Positions 1-7,653 of a stretch of 64,000 bases of DNA are shown here, piece after piece; within the stretch, counting starts at the first letter, position 1; each line of letters begins with the position of its first letter. Source of the stretch: Bacillota bacterium (lineage in GTDB: Bacteria; Bacillota_A; Clostridia; Lachnospirales; Lachnospiraceae); assembly GCA_023407175.1 (NCBI GenBank), contig JAEYMU010000012.1, forward strand, positions 504,406-568,405, written 5' to 3'. The notes under the pieces are model-generated. The model saw nothing but the letters and a program-made list of their open reading frames with translations, had not been told where the DNA came from and did not search any database. The position numbers and the translations under genes are program-made.

Positions 1-1029
1 CTGCCCTTGTGTGAATTTAAACCCAGTAACTCCATCCTCTACCAGTGGACCTAATCCGCCCGTATCTGATACGATTACGGGAACTCGTGCTGCCATTGCT
101 TCAATAGCTACTCTACCAAAAGTTTCAATATAACTGGGAACAATGACCAGATTACTTGATTTAAAATATTCAATAATTTCTTTCTGATTTTTCTGACCTA
201 AAAATACTATATATGGATTTGCTTGAAGTTGTGAAATGGTAGACTTTAAATGTGTAAGATACTCTTGATTGATTGCGGCCCCCACGATATAGAGCCTCAC
301 ATCATAGCCTTTTCTAATTAACAATCTTAGAGCTAAAATCAAAACTTCTATACCTTTTTCTTGGGATAATCTTCCTACAAACAAAAGCTTGTACCCTTTT
401 TCTTTTTTCTGTGTAAGTACGCTATCATATGCATCAATATCAATACCTTTTCCTATGATCTCAATGCGTTCATCAGAGATCGAAAAATAGCTAATAATTA
501 AACTTTTTAAATAATCACTGACCGAAATAATCATTTCTGATTGCTGGCAAAGCTCGTACTCTGCTGCTGCGATTACTGATGAGTTGATTTCTCTTCCTGA
601 TTCAAGTACGTTAAATGAATAAGTCGTATGAGCATGATAAATAATAGGTACATTAAGAAGCTTCTTGAAGCGCTGTGCAATATCAGCCAGAAAATTCCCA
701 TGAATCGTAATCAGTTCTATACCAGCAAAATAATTATTTGCCAGCAAATCTTTAATACCCTCCCATACAATTTTATTTTGTAAGGTATATTGTTCTTCTT
801 CATCAATTTTATTTTTGATTTTATCATGGATATTTACACGAATTATAATTTGATTTTTATTTTCCTCAATATCAACCGATGATTTACTCTCATCATTCAT
901 TAATGTGATTGTATATATTAAATTATCAGTACTTTCCTTACACAATTTATCAACCAACTGCGATGCATGTACAGAAACACCACCCAAACTAAACGGAGGA
1001 AATTCGGGAGAGATTAATAATAATTTCAT
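1..1029 (-). CDS. GT4-type glycosyltransferase (3' end outside window)
   Basis: Read directly from the minus strand: an open frame starts with ATG at 1029 (MKLLLISPEFPPFSLGG) and runs off the left edge without a stop. The N-terminal GG-V-S-x-H stretch fits the start of GT-B glycosyltransferases. The second half has the GT4 hallmarks VGRLSQEKG and ETFGRVAIEAMA, followed by P-V-I-V-S-D-T-G-G and a VEDGVTGF loop, which bind the nucleotide sugar. A weak AAAGG lies about 13 bases upstream. It is the last visible gene of the minus-strand cluster and is separated from the precursor-like peptide by 429 bases, so it may have its own promoter. It could glycosylate the cluster product or belong to an unrelated cell-surface pathway. 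The family is clear; the acceptor is unknown. Confidence 0.85.
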   Translation of the reverse strand, partial: MKLLLISPEFPPFSLGGVSVHASQLVDKLCKESTDNLIYTITLMNDESKSSVDIEENKNQIIIRVNIHDKIKNKIDEEEQYTLQNKIVWEGIKDLLANNYFAGIELITIHGNFLADIAQRFKKLLNVPIIYHAHTTYSFNVLESGREINSSVIAAAEYELCQQSEMIISVSDYLKSLIISYFSISDERIEIIGKGIDIDAYDSVLTQKKEKGYKLLFVGRLSQEKGIEVLILALRLLIRKGYDVRLYIVGAAINQEYLTHLKSTISQLQANPYIVFLGQKNQKEIIEYFKSSNLVIVPSYIETFGRVAIEAMAARVPVIVSDTGGLGPLVEDGVTGFKFTQGQ

Positions 1030-1458
1030 ATTTATAACCATGCCTTTCTGCTAGACTAAAATTTACAAATAGATAAGTAACCGAAAACTAATTTTATAAT
1101 TTCAACTATATTCGAAATTGATTTAGGTAAGTTCGTCTTTAAAGTATCTAAGACTATTACTTACATAAATGTAGGCTTGAATATATAAGTATCAGTAGTT
1201 CCGGTACCTCATATCAAATCATTTTAGCTTCAAAATTAGAATGCCGTGGCCTAGTCATACATACATTCTAATATCATAAATAAGTTCCTTACGCACAAAA
1301 AATCAGTAATCACAATAAGTTATTCTCGTTATAATGTTTTTCTGCTTCACAAAATTTTTATAGGCATGCTGATTATAGTGAGAAACTAAAATTAAACGAT
1401 TAAATATATTACTATTTTTCTAAAAACAGTGAGCAGAAGTAAGTTATACTAATTTATG
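1030..1458. other. Gene-free stretch between glycosyltransferase and precursor-like peptide
   Basis: No credible coding frame was found on either strand. It is very AT-rich. Two features stand out: an inverted repeat ATTAGAATG (1235-1243) / CATTCTAAT (1264-1272) with a 20-base loop, and the left arm (1427-1438) of a longer inverted repeat around the neighbouring small gene. On the minus strand that left arm is followed by a short T-run. Confidence 0.5.
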
Positions 1459-1620
1459 TTAGCAGCCAGTAGAAGCGCTACCGCATGCTAGTGATAAACC
1501 CTGAGTATCTGTGAATATGTCTACTTTAATCAGTTCAGGCTTTTGATATTCCATGATAATAATCTCCATGTTTACACCTCCTTCCTAAATTATTAGTGTT
1601 CCATGGTATTCTGCTCACTG
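1427..1620. repeat. 12-bp inverted repeat bracketing the small peptide gene
   Basis: CAGTGAGCAGAA at 1427-1438 is the exact reverse complement of TTCTGCTCACTG at 1609-1620. The arms enclose the whole 36-codon gene and its ribosome-binding site. In the minus-strand transcript the 3' arm is followed by TTTTTAG, so the arrangement resembles an intrinsic terminator with a loop of about 170 bases. It could equally be the arms of an invertible or mobile segment. Function is unknown. Confidence 0.6.
1459..1569 (-). CDS. Candidate RiPP precursor peptide, 36 residues
   Basis: A short frame with a very strong Shine-Dalgarno (GGAGGTG, about six bases before ATG at 1569) ends with TAA at 1459-1461. The protein begins MEIIIMEYQKPELIKVD and ends LACGSASTGC. 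The YxxPxL segment followed by a small Gly/Ser/Thr/Cys-rich tail is typical of leader-core layout in clostridial ribosomal peptides. The only two cysteines are in the last eight residues, together with three Ser/Thr. It lies 60 bases downstream of the PqqD-like gene in the same direction, so a leader-binding partner is adjacent. No homologue is recognised by name. The call rests on ribosome-binding site, composition and context. It could be a small unmodified protein, but an accidental frame with this start signal is unlikely. Confidence 0.72.
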   Translation of the reverse strand: MEIIIMEYQKPELIKVDIFTDTQGLSLACGSASTGC

Positions 1621-1629
1621 GGCCATGGC

Positions 1630-1902
1630 TTATATTGCTACAATTATGCCTGCCTCATATAATGATATGATAAATTCCAATACATCATCTGTAATATTTT
1701 CCTTATCACAGCGACACAGTCTAGCAGTCTCAGCTAAAATTTGACCTACATTCTTAGAGCCATCCATTTGAGACCATATAAACGTTCCAACACCTTCTTC
1801 TATTGTATAAAACTTGTCTGACTCTAAATGATGTATATAAATGCCATTATGAATTGGAAAAGTACTGGCATCTTCTGAGCTGATAAAAATTTGGTTTAAC
1901 AT
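1630..1902 (-). CDS. PqqD-like RiPP recognition protein
   Basis: The 90-residue product has the PqqD pattern: a strand segment GIYIHHL, a Y-T-I-E-E-G-V-G-T-F-I-W helix start, DGSKNVGQIL, and a C-terminal helix DDVLEFIISLYEAGIIV. PqqD-fold proteins bind the leader of a ribosomal peptide and present it to a modifying enzyme. I chose ATG at 1902 because AGGAGG lies just upstream and overlaps the TAG stop of the QueA-like gene (1913-1915), indicating coupled translation; a longer frame to 1932 lacks a start signal. In PQQ and related systems the partner is a radical SAM enzyme. None is present in the window, so the partner is either left of position 1 or one of the unusual enzymes here. Fold assignment is confident; function is inferred. 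Confidence 0.8.
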   Translation of the reverse strand: MLNQIFISSEDASTFPIHNGIYIHHLESDKFYTIEEGVGTFIWSQMDGSKNVGQILAETARLCRCDKENITDDVLEFIISLYEAGIIVAI

Positions 1903-1912
1903 ATTATTCCTC

Positions 1913-2944
1913 CTATATTGTAAGAGTCGCATCTCCGAATTCGAAAAATTGATATTTATTTTCTATTGCTTGCGTATAGCAATGTTTTAACAAATCGTTT
2001 CCAGAAAAAGCTGCCGCTAAAGCTATTCTTGTCGATTGAGGCGCGTGGAAATTCGTAATAAACTTATCCACCACCTTAAATTGAAATCCTTCATAAATAA
2101 ATAAATTTGTATACCCCTTATAAGGAAAAATGTTCTCATTATCATCCACACAGGATTCCAATGTACGCATAACAGTTGTTCCCGTTCCAATAATCTTATT
2201 ACCGCTCGCTTTTGCTTTGTTGAGTATTTCAGCTGTTTCAGCGGATAACTCTATATATTCCTCATGCATATTAAAATCCTCAAAGTTCTCCGTATCTACG
2301 TTGATAGAACTTAATCCGGTGTGAAGTGTTACATAGGTTATAATCCCTCCTTTAGACTGTATTAGTTCTAGCAACTCCCAATCGAAATGACGTCCGGCTG
2401 CAGGTAGTTCAGAAGACCCATCCACTGATGAATATACATTTTGGAGATACTTAATATCACAACGTTTTTTGAAGTAGTGGGACACAATATGTCTGCCAAT
2501 ACGGTTTGCTGCTTCAATCATATCCTGATGGTCAAACTCAATCGACCATATTTTATTGTCTTGTTTTTCAACAACAACACCGTTAATGATCCCATCACCA
2601 TCTTTTATAATGATTTTACCTCCAATAGCAATCATGAAATCAAATTGTATATAGCATGTCCAGACATTACTTGCTTTTCTACCACACAAGTTAAACTCAA
2701 TCTTCTTATTTCTATTATAAAACCCAATCATATTGGCTTTAATTGTCTTGCTGTTGTTAAGTACTAGTACGTCGCCTGGTTCAATATAATCAATAATCTG
2801 AACAAATTTTTTATGATAAATTTGTTGATTTTCCCTATCCATAATAATCATTCTAGAATCACTTCTTTTCTCACCATTGAATTCTCGCGGCTCTCTAGCT
2901 ATCAATTCCATAGGCAGTGCATAATCAAAGTCTTTTACTCTCAT
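1913..2944 (-). CDS. Divergent QueA-like SAM ribosyltransferase-isomerase
   Basis: The 343-residue length matches QueA, which moves and isomerises the ribose of S-adenosylmethionine onto 7-aminomethyl-7-deazaguanine in tRNA. Visible QueA landmarks are YALPMELIAREP, the ERDS-like SDSRMIIMDR, EPGDVLVLNNSKTIKA, TYVTLHTG, MHEEYIEL, IIGTGTTVMRTLES and VVDKFITNFHAPQST. Several signature blocks are altered: the usual PTAGLHFT reads PAAGRHFD, the TLHVGAGTF block reads TLHTGLSSI, and the tRNA-enzyme RYQTVYA block reads YLQNVYSS. No other queuosine gene is nearby. The gene follows the acyl carrier gene by five bases and feeds the PqqD-like start signal. This suggests a paralogue retargeted from tRNA to a small molecule or peptide amine. 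The fold is near certain; the substrate is unknown. Confidence 0.85.
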   Translation of the reverse strand: MRVKDFDYALPMELIAREPREFNGEKRSDSRMIIMDRENQQIYHKKFVQIIDYIEPGDVLVLNNSKTIKANMIGFYNRNKKIEFNLCGRKASNVWTCYIQFDFMIAIGGKIIIKDGDGIINGVVVEKQDNKIWSIEFDHQDMIEAANRIGRHIVSHYFKKRCDIKYLQNVYSSVDGSSELPAAGRHFDWELLELIQSKGGIITYVTLHTGLSSINVDTENFEDFNMHEEYIELSAETAEILNKAKASGNKIIGTGTTVMRTLESCVDDNENIFPYKGYTNLFIYEGFQFKVVDKFITNFHAPQSTRIALAAAFSGNDLLKHCYTQAIENKYQFFEFGDATLTI

Positions 2945-2949
2945 ATTTT

Positions 2950-3201
2950 TTATACCGATCCATTTTCTTTATATTTTTCTATAATTGACATGATATTATT
3001 AACTGATTGGACCGTGGACAGCATAAGATCCTCATCAGCCATTTCTATATTAAATTCACTCTCAATCATAATGATCAATTGTATTGCCATTAATGAATCC
3101 ATTCCCAGAGCTAACAGATCTGCATTAGCAATCAAATCATCGTCCATATCATTATCCATATAAATGACCTGCTTCACCATTGAAATTATCTTATCCTTCA
3201 T
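2950..3201 (-). CDS. Acyl carrier protein (BtrI-like)
   Basis: This 83-residue acidic protein carries the phosphopantetheine attachment motif LGMDSLMAIQL with the modifiable serine at residue 36. The start is ATG at 3201, preceded by GGAGG seven bases upstream; a longer TTG-initiated reading to 3213 would place the ribosome-binding site inside the gene. Eight bases separate it from the ATP-grasp gene stop. A freestanding carrier protein next to an ATP-grasp ligase and a PLP decarboxylase reproduces the BtrI/BtrJ/BtrK trio of butirosin biosynthesis, where glutamate is loaded on the carrier and decarboxylated to a 4-aminobutyryl thioester. No phosphopantetheinyl transferase is present, so a housekeeping one would be needed. 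A fatty-acid role is unlikely given the neighbours. Confidence 0.88.
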   Translation of the reverse strand: MKDKIISMVKQVIYMDNDMDDDLIANADLLALGMDSLMAIQLIIMIESEFNIEMADEDLMLSTVQSVNNIMSIIEKYKENGSV

Positions 3202-3221
3202 GTTAACCTCCAACTATATTT

Positions 3222-4493
3222 TTAAATTACTAGAGTTTTTAAAATGTTTTCTAAGTTCTCTATATTTTTTTCGAGCTGTTCATTTGTACTTCCAAAAAAC
3301 AATACAAACGTTCTACATATAAACACCTCTTTGCTCATAATCATGTATGAAAAACTATATAATATACAACGATGTTCATTTTCAAATGTAAACTCAATTA
3401 ATTTCTGCTTTAATTTATCCGGTGCTGAAGTATATACATCATAATATTTTGTAATTATCATATCGCAATTCAATCTTTCAAAGCAAAATGAAGTGTAAGT
3501 AGACAGCGAAAATCTACCGTTTATTTCTAATATTGGAATAATAACTGTCGCAGTTTTTATAGCATCTATGTTTGCTACACCCCTGTATCCCAGTTGATAA
3601 AGTACAGATCCAACTGCTTGTCCGTATTCGAAAAAATCATTCTGCCAATCGTTTGATTGGATCCGGAAAACAGATCCCACATATTTCACATTACTCATCA
3701 GTTGCTGTTTTAGCGAAAACATGTTGATTTTTCCTTTATCATCAATTAGTATCTGATAGTTAAGATCGTTTTTTGCTTCTTGCCATTTTTCTAAAATACA
3801 GCATCTATTCAAACCCAATTTGTCTGCTCGCTTTACTATACGTTTAAACTGTTTTTCATTTTCAATGATATACATTCCTTTTCCCGATGCACTGTATGGG
3901 CTTTTCAATATCATTTTTTCAGATTTACTTTTGCATACACAGCTGAGATAGTAGGAATATGCATCTTTAACTGTATCAAATGCTCCGCCCTCACAAACTG
4001 GAAAACTTAATTTATCAGCAATCTGTCTAGAAAACATCTTATCATTAACTGTTCGAGCAATTTCAGCACTAGCTCCTACTAGCTTTATTCCAGTAATCCT
4101 TGATATTTCCTCTTCTACATCGGTGACAGCAAAAGGAACTAAAATTGCTGTATCCTTGAGTTGTTCAAGTGTTTCCAACAACTTCTTATCCTTAAGTACG
4201 CATTCCGACACAGTTACAGCACCAACTTTATACTCTACAGTCAATAAATTAGGTATCTCAAAACCATATCTTTCAAACTGCTCAAATAATTCATCAGGAA
4301 AACCAGTTGTAATTAAGTAATCCGTTGTTTTGGTTAGGAACATACAAACGGATTCCATTCCTTTTGTTAAATCGAATTGATCATTCTCTAACAGAAATGA
4401 CTGTGGATGCCATATTCTTTCTGCATGTATATTGAAGAGCCATATACAGTTCTTCCCATGAGACAATGTTTGAATAAAATCATGCTGTGTCAT
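3222..4493 (-). CDS. ATP-grasp ligase, BtrJ-like (aminoacyl-carrier ligase candidate)
   Basis: The 423-residue protein has an ATP-grasp core. Visible elements are KMILKSPYSASGKGMYII (the nucleotide-binding lysine and glycine-rich loop, about residues 193-210), a central CILEKW strand with the adenine-contacting glutamate, and VANIDAI followed by IPILEINGRFS, the magnesium-binding Glu/Asn motif. This architecture fits ligases that join an amino acid carboxylate to an amine or carrier thiol, including BtrJ. ATG at 4493 overlaps the decarboxylase stop by one base (TAATG), so the two are translationally coupled. By analogy it would load an amino acid onto the adjacent carrier protein. A peptide-macrocyclising (graspetide) role is an alternative, but the neighbours favour carrier loading. 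Substrate is not deducible. Confidence 0.82.
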   Translation of the reverse strand: MTQHDFIQTLSHGKNCIWLFNIHAERIWHPQSFLLENDQFDLTKGMESVCMFLTKTTDYLITTGFPDELFEQFERYGFEIPNLLTVEYKVGAVTVSECVLKDKKLLETLEQLKDTAILVPFAVTDVEEEISRITGIKLVGASAEIARTVNDKMFSRQIADKLSFPVCEGGAFDTVKDAYSYYLSCVCKSKSEKMILKSPYSASGKGMYIIENEKQFKRIVKRADKLGLNRCCILEKWQEAKNDLNYQILIDDKGKINMFSLKQQLMSNVKYVGSVFRIQSNDWQNDFFEYGQAVGSVLYQLGYRGVANIDAIKTATVIIPILEINGRFSLSTYTSFCFERLNCDMIITKYYDVYTSAPDKLKQKLIEFTFENEHRCILYSFSYMIMSKEVFICRTFVLFFGSTNEQLEKNIENLENILKTLVI

Positions 4494-5731
4494 TATAATT
4501 CATCCCCAATGAGAATTTTACTTATAGTACGTAATCCGTCTGAAACATATATATCATCATCTGACACAATTATTTCATTAGGAAGCTGTTGTAAAATAAA
4601 GAGTACCGGACTGTTTGTAAGACCATACGCACCGGACTTTTTAATTACAATCCAATCCCTTGGCCAACACCGCTCTAACGTAACCTCCCTGCCGATTACA
4701 TCGGAAGGTGTGCATAAAGGTCCAGTTATTGTAACTGTTTCCTGATCTATTTCTCTTGTTGCGTTTCTATGTATTACGTTTATCGGAAAATTTCCGCGGA
4801 ATAGTTTTCCTAAAAATGCTGAACTCGCATGATGGTTTGAACCCCCATCACAAATCAAAAATATCTTTCCTTTAGATATTTTCTTGCTTAATATGCTAGT
4901 AACATAAACTCCCGCATCACATATCAGATATCTTCCGCTTTCAAATACGCAGTAAGTATCTTGAAACACATCTGGATTTTGTTTTTGAATATCACGGATA
5001 AAGATTCTCATAGAATTCATATCGAGTGGATACTCATTATCATAATATGGAACACCAAATCCTCCCCCAAAGTTTATATATTCTAAACAAACACCTAATT
5101 GTTTAAGTTTTTTTGCATATTCTATGGTTTGACGTATATTACTTGCAATATCCTCTGCATTTAAAAATTGAGTACCATTATATACTTGAATGCCAATCAA
5201 ATGTACCAAACCGTCACTAGAGAGCTCTTTGCTGAATTGCTTTACACAATCCCAATCCACACCAAATTGAGAAGCAGTGCCAGTCATACGCATTCCAGCG
5301 GAAACGCTGGCTTTCTCTGGATTGATCCGAATAGCAATATTAGCTTTTATATTATCTTCAAAGCAGATTTTCCGAATCAATTCTATTTCTTCAATGGATT
5401 CTACATGAATGCATCGGACTTCAGCATGCAATGCGTATCGTAACGTGTCTATTCTTTTTCCGGGACCTGAAAGAACTATCTTATCCTTGTTAAAGCCCAA
5501 ACTGAGGATTAACTTTAATTCCCCGAGGGAAGAAACTTCCGCACCTACACCGTGACAAAGAATACATTTCAAAACATCCGGATTTGGATTTGCTTTTACG
5601 GAATAATAAAGGTGATGATCTGTGCTAATCACTGATTTTAAAGTTATGATATTTTTCGTAATTTGATTTAAATCATAAATGTATGCTGGCGTACCGCATC
5701 GTTCGATAGCATCACAAATTTTAGTTTCCAT
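4493..5731 (-). CDS. Fold-III PLP-dependent decarboxylase (BtrK-like)
   Basis: The protein belongs to the alanine-racemase-fold decarboxylases (diaminopimelate, ornithine and BtrK types). Seen: the PLP-lysine motif YYSVKANPNP near the N-terminus, a glycine-rich phosphate loop FGGGFGVPY, FESGRYLI in place of the usual EPGR, and the C-terminal active-site pieces ITGPLCTPSD and GAYGLTNSP, where the cysteine and tyrosine reach into the partner subunit. GPLCTPSD resembles decarboxylases that act on carrier-bound substrates. I chose ATG at 5731 because AAAGGA precedes it; ATG at 5749 has no ribosome-binding site. With the overlapping ATP-grasp gene and the carrier protein it forms a BtrIJK-like unit that probably converts a carrier-bound amino acid, possibly glutamate, to an amine. 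Free-amino-acid decarboxylation cannot be excluded. Confidence 0.83.
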   Translation of the reverse strand: METKICDAIERCGTPAYIYDLNQITKNIITLKSVISTDHHLYYSVKANPNPDVLKCILCHGVGAEVSSLGELKLILSLGFNKDKIVLSGPGKRIDTLRYALHAEVRCIHVESIEEIELIRKICFEDNIKANIAIRINPEKASVSAGMRMTGTASQFGVDWDCVKQFSKELSSDGLVHLIGIQVYNGTQFLNAEDIASNIRQTIEYAKKLKQLGVCLEYINFGGGFGVPYYDNEYPLDMNSMRIFIRDIQKQNPDVFQDTYCVFESGRYLICDAGVYVTSILSKKISKGKIFLICDGGSNHHASSAFLGKLFRGNFPINVIHRNATREIDQETVTITGPLCTPSDVIGREVTLERCWPRDWIVIKKSGAYGLTNSPVLFILQQLPNEIIVSDDDIYVSDGLRTISKILIGDEL

Positions 5732-5772
5732 TTGTACATTCCTTTCCATCGTAAATTGGTTATTAATAACAT

Positions 5773-7653
5773 TTAATAAACAGCAAAACCCGTCTGAGAT
5801 GAACCGTTATCTTGATAATACTGTGCTTGAGCATCCCACAAAGACTTGTATTGTCCTTCTGATCTAACTAATTCCTCATGTGTGCCGACCTGAACAATTT
5901 TACAATTGTCAAATACTATGATTCTATCGCATATTCGGCATGATGAAAGTCTGTGAGATATACAAATGGCTGTCTTATCCTCTACAATGTTCTGGAAATT
6001 AGTAAATATGTCATATTCCGCTATCGGATCAAGAGCTGCGGTTGGTTCGTCTAGGATAATAAACGGTGATTCTTTATATAATGATCTTGCAATTGCTATT
6101 TTTTGAGCTTCGCCTCCCGATATTTCCACACCATCCATTACAAAATTTTTGTAAAGGAATGTTTCGCTCCCATGCTGCATATTCTTAAGTTCACCAAATC
6201 CAGCTTTTTTCAGATATTGTAAAGCGAGATTCTGGTTATACTCATTTGATGTAGCGACATTTTGCCCAAGCGTGAAAGCAAACAATTTAAAATCCTGAAA
6301 GACAACAGAAAATAAAGCTGTATACTCGTCATATATATATTCTTTAATGTTAATACCATTTAACAGTATCTCCCCTTCTGTCGGATCATAAAGCCTGCAT
6401 AGCAGCTTAACAAATGTTGTTTTTCCTGAACCGTTGACACCGACAACATTTATATGATCACCTTTATGAAATTTTATGTTAACATCTTTTAGTACATACT
6501 GATCAGTAAATGGATACTGAAAACTTACATTACGAAATTCCACCGTATAGTGGCCATCTTCTACATGTCGTGTTCCACTTCGCATTTTATTAGGCAGATT
6601 AATATATGTAAACAAGTCTCTAATAAACCTATTGTTGGATTTCAATTCCACAAACAATCCCGTAAACCCAAGCACTCCATTCGAAAAACTACTTAACGTT
6701 TGAGTGTACAAAACTAAATTACCAATCCCAATCGCTCCTGACATTGCTTTTGCTACTACAACAAAATATTGAAAAGCAATGAATACAGTATCGATCAAAT
6801 GTTGGAATATAGCGTTCAAAGTCCATGTTTTGGTTATTCTTTCTGTATCAAATGGATTTGTTATAAAATTGTGTGTTTGCTCAATAATTGTTTCCTGTTC
6901 ACGAAATATACGTAGATCCATTCCGTTTTTGTAATCTGTCGAAAGACTATAAAATCGGTCAAACAACATTGTCGGCTTTGCAGCATATCCCCATAGAGAA
7001 TATGCTTTTTTCGACATTAATGCATTGATTTTTCCCTGGCCAAAAGTTTTAATTAATAGCAATATTAAAAAAATCAGGATAATATATGGTGTATTCACAA
7101 TTGCTAAAATACCTTTTTGCTCACGATTAGGAACTGATAATAAAATGCTAGCAAGAAGAGAAAATGAAGTAATTATTTTAGTTGTACAATCAACAAAACG
7201 TTTGATCAGTTCATTAATTTCAGATAGGCCCTCGCCATTATTATTAGCATTACTTATTCTCGAATAAATCTCCTTAACCCTAGGATTTTCAAAATATTCG
7301 TAATCCATTTGGTTCGAGATTTCATATAAATAATTAGCACACATATTGCTCCATATATTCTTTTTAAGCTGAGATCTGTTGTCTGTGTATCGCACAGCTA
7401 GATTTAGTACAAATTGTGATATTACAGTAATTATTACATAATAAATAATTTTATGGTAATCGATTCCTCCGATAATATTGTTTATAATAAGTGATGAAAG
7501 AAATGCTGTAACTAGTGGGCGCACCGCATCGAAAAAAGCATTGAGCGCAGTAAGCAGCGTAAGTGATGGACTGATCTTAAAATTGATTTTCGCTGCACTC
7601 CAAAAAACTCTATATTCTTCGAGTAAACTATTCATTAATGATTTCTTCGGCAT
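5773..7653 (-). CDS. ABC exporter half-transporter (TMD-NBD), subunit 2
   Basis: An N-terminal membrane domain of about six helices is followed by an ATPase domain. The ATPase shows Walker A GVNGSGKTT, signature ISGGEAQK, Walker B FIILDEPTAALD and the SHRLS switch histidine. There is no C39 leader-peptidase domain. I chose ATG at 7653 because GGGAG lies seven bases before it; the longer frame begins with TTG. The start overlaps the end of the upstream transporter gene by 26 bases. Two similar half-transporters in tandem usually form a heterodimer, so this pair is the likely exporter and self-protection system for the cluster product. Because no protease domain is present, leader removal must be done elsewhere. 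Confidence 0.88.
   Translation of the reverse strand: MPKKSLMNSLLEEYRVFWSAAKINFKISPSLTLLTALNAFFDAVRPLVTAFLSSLIINNIIGGIDYHKIIYYVIITVISQFVLNLAVRYTDNRSQLKKNIWSNMCANYLYEISNQMDYEYFENPRVKEIYSRISNANNNGEGLSEINELIKRFVDCTTKIITSFSLLASILLSVPNREQKGILAIVNTPYIILIFLILLLIKTFGQGKINALMSKKAYSLWGYAAKPTMLFDRFYSLSTDYKNGMDLRIFREQETIIEQTHNFITNPFDTERITKTWTLNAIFQHLIDTVFIAFQYFVVVAKAMSGAIGIGNLVLYTQTLSSFSNGVLGFTGLFVELKSNNRFIRDLFTYINLPNKMRSGTRHVEDGHYTVEFRNVSFQYPFTDQYVLKDVNIKFHKGDHINVVGVNGSGKTTFVKLLCRLYDPTEGEILLNGINIKEYIYDEYTALFSVVFQDFKLFAFTLGQNVATSNEYNQNLALQYLKKAGFGELKNMQHGSETFLYKNFVMDGVEISGGEAQKIAIARSLYKESPFIILDEPTAALDPIAEYDIFTNFQNIVEDKTAICISHRLSSCRICDRIIVFDNCKIVQVGTHEELVRSEGQYKSLWDAQAQYYQDNGSSQTGFAVY

Noticed and set aside
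1235..1272. ATTAGAATG inverted repeat as a terminator
   Set aside because: The stem is AT-rich with a 20-base loop and no adjacent T-run.
3222..4493. ATP-grasp gene as a graspetide (microviridin-type) macrocyclase
   Set aside because: The precursor-like peptide lacks Asp/Glu acceptors in its tail, and the neighbours match the carrier-loading BtrJ context better.
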